Shown here one piece after another: positions 55,899 to 64,000 of a stretch of DNA of 64,000 nt. A program made the translations under genes and the position numbers. The notes beneath the pieces are model-generated. The model did not search any database, was not told the DNA's origin, and saw only the letters and a list, made by a program, of their open reading frames with translations. The number at the start of each line of letters is the position of its first letter. Positions within the stretch are counted from its first letter, which is position 1. Origin of the DNA: Roseiarcus sp963781895 (GTDB lineage Bacteria > Pseudomonadota > Alphaproteobacteria > Rhizobiales > Beijerinckiaceae); NCBI GenBank assembly GCA_963781895.1, contig CAWAIM010000029.1, positions 5,600 through 69,599 of the forward strand, given 5' to 3'.

Positions 55899-56898
55899 TC
55901 ACGGGGTAAGCACGATTTTGCCGATATGGGCGCTGCTCTCGATTCGTTCGTGCGCCTTCGAGGCGTCGGCCAGCGGGAAGACCGAATCGATGACCGGCTT
56001 GCAGCGCCCGGCTTCGATCAGCGGCCAGACTTTCGCCCGCAGCGCCCTGGCGATGACCGCTTTTTCCGCCGCCGAGCGCGGCCGAAGCGTCGAGCCGGTG
56101 TGGATGAGACGCTTGGTCATGAGCGGCCTCAGATCGATCGTCGCCTGCTGGCCGTGCAAATAGGCGATCTGCACGATGCGCCCGTCCGTCGCCGCGGCCG
56201 CCTGGTTGCGGGCGACGTAATCGCCACCGACCATGTCGAGAATGACGTCCGCGCCCCGGCCTTCCGTAGCGGCCAACGTCGCGCGCGACGAAGTCGTCTT
56301 TCCGGTAGTTGACGCCGAGGTCGGCCCCCAGCCGCTCGCATTGCGCGGCCTTTTCGTCCGAGCCGGCCGTCGCCACGACCCGGGCGCCGAACGCCTTGGC
56401 GAGGGCGATCGCCGTCGTGCCGATGCCGGACGTCCCGCCATGCACCAGCAGCGTTTCGCCGGCTTTGAGCGCGCCCCGATCGAACACATTGGTCCAGACG
56501 GTGAAGTAGGTTTCGGGGATCGCGGCCGCCTCGATCGCAGTCAGACCGTTCGGGACCGGCAGCGCATTGGTTTCATGCGCGACGCAATATTCGGCATAGC
56601 CGCCGCCTGGAACAAGCGCCGTCACGCTTGCGCCTTCGGCGTGAAGCGTAGCCTTCGCTCCCCGCGCCACGACTTCGCCCGCGACTTCGAGTCCGAGCAC
56701 GTCGCTTGCGCCAGGCGGGGGCTGATAATTGCCCTGACGCTGCAGGACGTCGGGCCGGTTGACGCCCGCGGCCCGGACTTTGATGAGGATTTCGCCTTCG
56801 CCCGGAAGCGGCCGCGGGCGCATTTGCAGCTCGAGCACGTCCGGGCCGCCCGGCCGGGCGGCGATGATTGCGCGCATCGTCTCGATCTCATCGGCCAT
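55899..56898 (-). CDS. NAD(P)H quinone oxidoreductase, zinc-free MDR family (PIG3-like), one frame break
   Basis: About 332 residues of the medium-chain dehydrogenase/reductase quinone oxidoreductase group. AAGVNRPDVLQRQGNYQPPP and the cofactor motif LLVHGGTSGIGTTAIALAKA are clear; no zinc ligands are seen. The frame breaks at about 56277 by one extra base. Removing it joins NYRKDDFVAR to TLAATEGRGADVILDMVGGD and the protein ends SSAHIGKIVLTP. The in-frame ATG at 56877 (MRAIIAARPG) is an alternative start to 56898. It lies between rsfS and the rRNA operon. Confidence 0.88.
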
Positions 56899-57054
56899 GT
56901 CATGGTTCTCCCGGCGTCCAGAGCCGCAATTCTCTCGGCGAGGATCGGCGCTGCGTCAATCCGCGTTCGCAAACCGAGCCCGCGCCGAGCGCAGGCGCGG
57001 AGCTGGCGATCGAGCTTGTCGGCGAGCTTGCGGGGATATCGGCGTCGACCAACG

Positions 57055-57086
57055 AAAAAACCCCCCGGCTTTTTGGGCCGGGGGGT
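57055..57086 (-). terminator. Rho-independent terminator of the rRNA operon
   Basis: A 9-bp perfect stem (ccccccggc at 57061-57069 with 57077-57085) with a 7-base loop is followed on the minus strand by six T residues (57055-57060). It lies 14 bases after the initiator tRNA, so it closes the whole 16S-Ile-Ala-23S-5S-fMet transcript. Confidence 0.9.
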
Positions 57087-57099
57087 CGGCAATGAACGC

Positions 57100-57176
<77 letters not shown>

Positions 57177-57291
57177 TCAGAGGGAATCGGCGGTTGGCGA
57201 TTGGCGGTCGGTCGGAGTTGAGGACGACCGTCGAGCGCCTATTGCCGAGTGTGTTGAATGTGAAGAGGAATGGTTTTTTCCGTTCTTTGCG

Positions 57292-57411
57292 GGCCTGGCG
57301 ACGACCTACTCTCCCATGTCTTGAGACAGAGTACCATCGGCGCTAAGGCGTTTGACGGCCGAGTTCGGGATGGGATCGGGTCTTTTGTCACCTTGCAAGA
57401 GCCACCAGGCC
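57292..57411 (-). rRNA. rrf: 5S ribosomal RNA
   Basis: About 120 nucleotides on the minus strand. The conserved core GATCCCATCCCGAACTCGG and the closing helix GGCCTGGTGGC with GTCGCCAGGCC are present. It lies 116 bases upstream of the initiator tRNA and 248 bases after the 23S. Confidence 0.95.
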
Positions 57412-57659
57412 GGCAAAGAACGGTTTCGGAACGAGAGAGAACAGGGGACGGACGACGGGAAGGAGGGCTTCCCATTGTCGCGCGACGTCTGTGTTCGGGC
57501 GTCCGAATCGAAGCAAAACTGGTCCCTCGAGGACGACGAACGGACGACAGGGAGGAGAAGCGGCATGCGCCGTCTCCCGCGCGCTCCGTTTGTCTGTTTG
57601 TCTGTTTGTCTGTTTGTCTGTCCTCTTTAATCTCGCGCCTTGGCGACGAGAGCAATCAA
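57412..57659 (-). repeat. 23S-5S spacer with hairpin module and tgtttgtc microsatellite
   Basis: Contains four copies of an 8-base unit (tgtttgtc type) at about 57587-57620. A purine-rich arm at 57530-57555 (gaggacgacgaacggacgac) can pair imperfectly with the pyrimidine-rich repeat ending tgtcctc at 57626. An inner GC-rich hairpin lies between them. The gagaacaggggacggacgac element at 57437-57456 is another copy of the same module. I infer an RNase III-type processing hairpin. Confidence 0.65.
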
Positions 57660-57953
57660 GTCGAACGAGCGATTAGTACCGGTCAGCTTCACACATTGCT
57701 GTGCTTCCACATCCGGCCTATCAACGTGGTGGTCTTCCACGGCTCTTCAGGGAGAACTTGTTTTGAGGCTGGTTTCCCGCTTAGATGCCTTCAGCGGTTA
57801 TCCATTCCGTATATAGCTACCCTGCACCGCCGCTGGCGCGACGACAGGTCCACCAGAGATACGTTCACCCCGGTCCTCTCGTACTAGGGGCAAATCCTCT
57901 CAATTCTCCGACACCCACGGCAGATAGGGACCAAACTGTCTCACGACGTTTTG

Positions 57954-58049
<96 letters not shown>

Positions 58050-58078
58050 ACTCCCGTCGATATGGACTCTTGGGGAGT

Positions 58079-58126
<48 letters not shown>

Positions 58127-58275
58127 ACCCACGCGGGACCACCGGATCACTATGACCGACTTTCGTCTCTGCTCGACTTGTTGGTCTCGCAGTCAGGCTG
58201 GCTTATGCCATTGCACTCTAACGACCGATTTCCGACCGGTCTGAGCCAACCATTGCGCGCCTCCGTTACTCTTTG

Positions 58276-58306
<31 letters not shown>

Positions 58307-58453
58307 ATGCGTTGTCCCGGCCCCGGATGACGGGGCGCGGTTAGACATCCATATGATCAAGGGTGGTATTTCAAGGGTGGCTCCACCCGAGCTGGCGCCC
58401 AGGCTTCCAAGCCTACCACCTATCCTACACATGATCACACGAATGCCAACGCA

Positions 58454-58488
<35 letters not shown>

Positions 58489-58558
58489 GACCGCAGGTAC
58501 CCCGCATCTTCACGGGGACTTCAATTTCACTGAGCTGACGTTGGAGACAGCGGGGAAG

Positions 58559-58652
<94 letters not shown>

Positions 58653-59229
58653 AATTCAAGGCTCGCACCTCTCCTTTTAACCTTCCGGCACCGGGCAGGC
58701 GTCAGACCCTATACGTCATCTTACGATTTCGCAGAGCCCTGTGTTTTTGTTAAACAGTTGCCACCCCCTGGCTTGTGCCCCCCCGACGAGCTTGCGCTCC
58801 CCGAGGGCCCCCTTATCCCGAAGTTACGGAGGTAAATTGCCGAGTTCCTTCAACGTCATTCTCTCAAGCGCCTTGGTATGCTCTACCTGTCCACCTGTGT
58901 CGGTTTCGGGTACGGTCTAACGCAGGGGCTGTTTCCTGGAACCTCGTCGCCGCCCGGGCCAATCCAATAAGGCCAAACGACATAAGAGATCCGTCACCAC
59001 CTGCTGGCTCACGACTATTAACGTGATTCCCATCGACTACGCCTTTCGGCCTCGCCTTAGGGACCGGCTAACCCTGCGAAGATTAACTTTACGCAGGAAC
59101 CCTTGGACTTTCGGCGACACTGTCTTTCACAGTGTTTGTCGTTACTCATGTCAGCATTCGCACTTCCGATGCCTCCAGGAGGCCTCACGGCTCTCCCTTC
59201 GTCAGCCTACGGAACGCTCCGCTACCGTG

Positions 59230-59680
59230 GTCGGAGGACAGAAGACGGACGACGGAATACGGATAGCCTCACGACCCCGCTGCTAGAACCTGCAGCTGTC
59301 TTGAGATGATCTGATATTCGTCTCGCCAATGTCGCCAGGTGTGGTCATCGATGTAACCGAGGTCGAGCGCATACCGCGCCCAAACCCGCATTTCATCCGA
59401 TGATCCGATCGCCATCCAGACGAAGCGCCTAAATTCCGCTTTCGACTGCTTCTGACGACCATAACCTTCGGCAATATTGGAGCAGATGGACTTAGAGGCC
59501 CGGCGCACCTGATCGCCCAGCGCCCGCTGTTCGATCCTCGGCATTTCCAGGCTCTTGCGATGGACGTCAAGCGAAAGCCGGTAGGCGCGCCGGAAGACCT
59601 CCAGGTCTTCAAACGAAACCACCTTTCTGCGTCGCTCTTCTTCCATCCGTCCTCTGTCGTCTGTCTTCTGTCCTCCGCCA
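59230..59680 (-). other. Intervening sequence in 23S helix 45
   Basis: Insert of about 450 bases replacing the loop of helix 45, a known site for protein-coding 23S intervening sequences. Its ends form a stem: cggaggacagaagac at 59232-59246 is a perfect inverted match to 59663-59677, and pairing continues imperfectly for about 17 more bases. It encodes a four-helix-bundle protein. Cleavage of the stem would remove the insert and leave the 23S in two pieces held by base pairing. Confidence 0.85.
59269..59646 (-). CDS. Four-helix-bundle 23S intervening-sequence protein
   Basis: A 125-residue protein encoded within the 23S insert, on the rRNA sense strand. The motifs DLEVFRRAYRLSLDVHRKSL, QVRRASKSICSNIAEGYGR and AEFRRFVWMAIGSSDEMRVW are those of the S23/IVP four-helix-bundle family. 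Its members are found in 23S intervening sequences of Leptospira, Coxiella and others and also free in genomes. The function is unknown. Acidic and basic helices alternate. ATG 59646 is chosen; the frame is open to 59685 into the stem sequence. Whether it is translated from the rRNA precursor is not known. Confidence 0.88.
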   Translation of the reverse strand: MEEERRRKVVSFEDLEVFRRAYRLSLDVHRKSLEMPRIEQRALGDQVRRASKSICSNIAEGYGRQKQSKAEFRRFVWMAIGSSDEMRVWARYALDLGYIDDHTWRHWRDEYQIISRQLQVLAAGS

Positions 59681-59770
59681 CCCAAAGCTTCGGCTCGTGG
59701 CTTGAGCCCCGTTACATCTTCGGCGCGGAAACCCTTAAGTTTAGACCAGTGAGCTGTTACGCTTTCTTTA

Positions 59771-59801
<31 letters not shown>

Positions 59802-60329
59802 TTGTTTTGGGATTTCCACATCCTTTCCCACTTAGCCACGAATTGGGGGCCTTAGCTGTTGGTCTGGGTTGTTTCCCTCTCCACGATGGACGTTAGCACC
59901 CACCGTGTGACTCCCGAGCATGACTTCCAGGTATTCGGAGTTTGGTTAGGTTTGGTAGGGTTTTAGCCCCCCTAGCCCATCCAGTGCTCTACCCCCTGGA
60001 GCCTCAGCTCGAGGCTATACCTAAATATATTTCGCGGAGAACCAGCTATTTCCGAGTTTGGTTGGCCTTTCACCCCTAATCACAAGTCATCCGAGCCTTT
60101 TTCAACAGGCACCGGTTCGGTCCTCCAGTAGGTGTTACCCTACCTTCAACCTGCTCATGACTAGATCACTCGGTTTCGGGTCTAAAGCATCGAACTGAAC
60201 CGCCCTGTTCAGACTCGCTTTCGCTGCGCCTACGCCTATCGGCTTAAGCTTGCTCGATACTTTAAGTCGCTGACCCATAATACAAAAGGTACGCCGTCAC
60301 CCGCCCATCAAATCGCTTCGCGATCATAT

Positions 60330-60430
60330 GGACCCCGTGTTTCGAAAGATCGCAATCAACTCTTTCTCTCGAAAAACCAACTCTTTCTCTCGAAAAACGC
60401 CCTTCAAATCCGCAACAGCGATTTGAAGGA
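60330..60430 (-). repeat. Insertion in 23S helix 25 region with 21-base tandem repeat
   Basis: Between conserved 23S blocks there is extra sequence containing a 21-base unit repeated exactly twice in tandem (60357-60377 and 60378-60398; each copy starts caactctttctctcg). Next to it is a hairpin ccttcaaatc (60401-60410) with gatttgaagg (60420-60429). The position corresponds to the variable helix 25 near E. coli position 545. Confidence 0.75.
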
Positions 60431-60500
60431 CGGGCTCCGACTGTTTGTAGGTATCCGGTTTCAGGAACTGTTTCACTCCCCTCGTCGGGGTGCTTTTCAC

Positions 60501-60532
<32 letters not shown>

Positions 60533-60812
60533 GCTGAGGAGTACTTAGGCTTGGAGGGTGGTCCCCCCATGTTCAGACAGGATTTCACGTGTCCCGCCCT
60601 ACTCGAATCTCTTGCTCGAGCTCTATCCATACGGGGCTGTCACCCGCTGCGGCCCGGCTTTCCAGCCGGTTCTGGTCAACTCATGCAAAAGCATTGGCCT
60701 GATCCGCGTTCGCTCGCCACTACTAACGGAGTCTCGTTGATGTCCTTTCCTCCGGGTACTTAGATGTTTCAGTTCCCCGGGTTCGCTTTTATTCCCCTAT
60801 GAATTCAAGGAA

Positions 60813-60900
60813 TAAATACTTCGGTCAGAAATCGGAGAACAGAAAACAAAGAAACAGACAATCCTGTCTGTCCCCCGTCCTCTGTCCTCCGATCCCTGGA
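60813..60900 (-). other. Intervening sequence in 23S helix 9
   Basis: Short insert near the 5' end of 23S, the classical alphaproteobacterial site that yields a 5.8S-like fragment. It folds as a long hairpin: atcggagaacagaaaacaaa (60831-60850) and the following cagaca pair, mostly with G-U allowance, with tgtctg and tgtcctccgat (60865-60893), closed by a short loop (atcc). The arms are again of the ggaggaca module type. Confidence 0.82.
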
Positions 60901-61028
60901 AGTGGGTTTCCCCATTCGGAAATTCACGGATCAAAGCCTGTTCGCGGCTCCCCATGACTTATCGCAGCGTACCACGTCCTTCATCGCCTCTCAGCGCCAA
61001 GGCATCCACCAGATACCCTTAAGACACT

Positions 61029-61631
61029 TGATTGCTCTCATCGCCAAAGCGCGCTCCAGAAGCCTGAAGATAAAGAAATCCAAACCCGGAAATGTCTTCC
61101 GAATTCCGATTTCCGTCCTCCGATTTCCAAACGCCCTTCATGCGTTGAAAAGACCAGTTTTGCTTCAAACGCATCCGGGGGTCTGAGCGGTCAGGCTCCA
61201 AACCCACGACTGGTTGCCCGATGACCGGACGATGGATGACGGTCAGAACACAACGCCAAGGACACGCCGTCCAAGCCGCTCTGTTCATTCCACCCCGCAA
61301 AGGGCAAGCCGCTCGGCCCGCGCGCCCCACGAAGCTCTCATCTCATCCGGCCCTCGACCGAATGCGCTTCCTCTTCACAATGTCAGATATCGGAAGGACG
61401 AGAATCGCACGACGCAGGAACAGTCCCGTTCCCGTCGGCCCCTCAAGGCCTTCCACCGCCAAAGCGCTTCACGCGCCCGACGAAACTGATGAATCGCACC
61501 GGAAGGATCTTAAACGACGAACACGGCGGCAGGCAGGAGGGGATCGGCCCACGAGGCGACGCGCCCAAAGCGCCGGTCGCCCCCAGCCTCGCTCAAGCCC
61601 GTCCTCCGTCGCCCGTCCTCCGTCGCCCGGC
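61029..61631. other. Spacer between tRNA-Ala and 23S
   Basis: About 600 bases of spacer in the rRNA operon without a gene. It includes the 5' arm of the 23S flanking stem (61026-61054), tandem ttccgatttcc-like units at about 61095-61128, and a cgtcctccgtcgcc repeat (two copies, 61594-61621) next to the tRNA-Ala end. Confidence 0.6.
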
Positions 61632-61707
61632 TGGTGGAGCCAGACGGGATCGAACCGACGACCTCATGCTTGCAAAGCACGCGCTCTCCCAACTGAGCTA
61701 TGGCCCC
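61632..61707 (-). tRNA. tRNA-Ala (TGC)
   Basis: 76 nucleotides on the minus strand with encoded CCA. It begins GGGGCCATAGCTCAGTTGGG, the anticodon loop reads CTTTGCAAG, and the T arm is GTCGGTTCGATCCCG. It sits in the 16S-23S spacer, as expected. Confidence 0.97.
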
Positions 61708-61784
61708 GTCAGAGGACGGAAAAGACGACCGCCAGAAGACGAAAAAGCCTTCCGTTCTCCGTCGTCCGTTCTCCGTCGTCCGGA
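61708..61784 (-). repeat. Hairpin spacer between tRNA-Ile and tRNA-Ala
   Basis: The 77-base spacer is almost entirely an imperfect hairpin. The purine-rich arm (agaggacggaaaagacgacc, from 61711) faces two copies of ccgttctccgtcgt (61752-61780). About two thirds of the positions pair when G-U is allowed. It is the same module as in the 23S inserts. Confidence 0.65.
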
Positions 61785-61861
61785 TGGTGGGCCTGGGAGG
61801 ACTTGAACCTCCGACCTCACGCTTATCAAGCGCGCGCTCTAACCAACTGAGCTACAAGCCC
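61785..61861 (-). tRNA. tRNA-Ile (GAT)
   Basis: 77 nucleotides on the minus strand with encoded CCA. It begins GGGCTTGTAGCTCAGTTGGT, the anticodon loop reads CTTGATAAG, and the T arm is GGAGGTTCAAGTCCTCC. It is the first tRNA after 16S. Confidence 0.97.
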
Positions 61862-63673
<1,812 letters not shown>

Positions 63674-64000
63674 AGTTGAGATCTTTGATGCCCGACTGGT
63701 CACTTCAAGCAAAGCCCCTCTCAGGACCCTGCCCTATTCTTGACGAGTTCCAAACACATCCGCTCCCAAAAAGCTTCAGACCCGAAAGCCCGCCTCACGA
63801 CGGTCCTTCCAGCCAAACTCCCTGAAAACGCGATGAATTCCTTGAAACGTGACCGTCAGTTGTCTCTCAATAAGCCTCCCCCGCCAAACCAGGCCCCAAA
63901 CCCAAGCCCCTAAAAGCCCAAGCCCAAAACCCAGCCCAACAGCGAAAGCCCCGCAAGGACCAACGCCGCCCACGTCTCTCTTCCTTCCGATGCAATTGTC
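63674..64000 (-). promoter_or_regulatory. rRNA operon leader and upstream region
   Basis: No gene. It should contain the promoter and antitermination signals of the minus-strand rRNA operon. TTGAGA followed by TTTCAA (about 63845-63870, minus strand) is a weak promoter candidate. The outer part (63880-63945) is a low-complexity run of cccaa/cccag units. Confidence 0.45.

Noticed and set aside
191..56280. Programmed +1 frameshifting as the cause of the frame breaks
   Set aside because: The break sites share no slippery sequence and affect unrelated genes, including folded-domain interiors. An insertion-type sequence error explains them more simply.
57587..57626. CRISPR-like repeats in the rRNA spacers
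   Set aside because: The units are 8 to 21 bases long, without unique spacers of constant length and without cas genes. They are processing-stem repeats.

Overview
The window is 64 kb of GC-rich chromosomal DNA from an alphaproteobacterium, most likely of the order Hyphomicrobiales (Rhizobiales). The evidence is the 16S sequence read on the minus strand, the 16S-Ile-Ala-23S-5S-fMet rRNA operon, a fragmented-type 23S with a helix 9 insert, serC next to serA, a rhizobial-type inositol operon, a DUF1674 (SdhAF4) protein and an intracellular PHB depolymerase. Genus cannot be settled from the sequence alone.

Layout. 1-2.9 kb: serine synthesis (serC 3' part, serA) and a Trm112-like protein. 3-14.2 kb: mostly minus-strand housekeeping genes (yciA-type thioesterase, prmC, secA, mutM, recQ, epmA, gph, ymdB, 5-formyl-THF cyclo-ligase), efp divergent from its lysine ligase epmA, and a 6S RNA just upstream of the cyclo-ligase. 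14.3-19.5 kb: envelope genes (a D,D-carboxypeptidase, a beta-lactamase-fold hydrolase, two TPM-domain proteins, LemA). 20-21 kb: a DUF1778/GNAT toxin-antitoxin pair. 21.3-23.5 kb: a PhoR-like kinase and a UPF0104 membrane protein. 23.5-32.3 kb: a divergent myo-inositol catabolism cluster (iolG on minus; SDR, iolC-DUF2090 fusion, a membrane protein, iolD, iolE, iolB on plus) that ends in a terminator. It takes inositol to DHAP plus malonate semialdehyde, but iolA, a transporter and the regulator are not here. 33-42.9 kb: SIS isomerase, gnd, two L,D-transpeptidases, moaA, grxD, phaZ, sdhAF4, an IS1595-like remnant and rsmB. 43-48 kb: two class III nucleotide cyclase proteins. 48.6-50.2 kb: purH. 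50.2-55.7 kb: a minus-strand rsfS-rlmH-envC-ctpA-ctpA-secreted protein operon. 55.9-56.9 kb: a quinone oxidoreductase. 57-64 kb: the minus-strand rRNA operon.

Two things stand out. First, the rRNA operon carries three inserts in 23S (one encodes a four-helix-bundle intervening-sequence protein) and at least six long imperfect hairpins, in the 23S inserts and in the spacers, all built from one degenerate sequence module of the ggaggacagacgacgg type. Second, thirteen reading-frame breaks occur in otherwise well conserved genes, and twelve are single-base insertions. This points to insertion-biased sequence error rather than gene decay, so most of these genes are probably intact in the organism.

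Start codons were chosen from family alignments remembered in general terms, stop/start overlaps and ribosome binding sites. No database search was possible.
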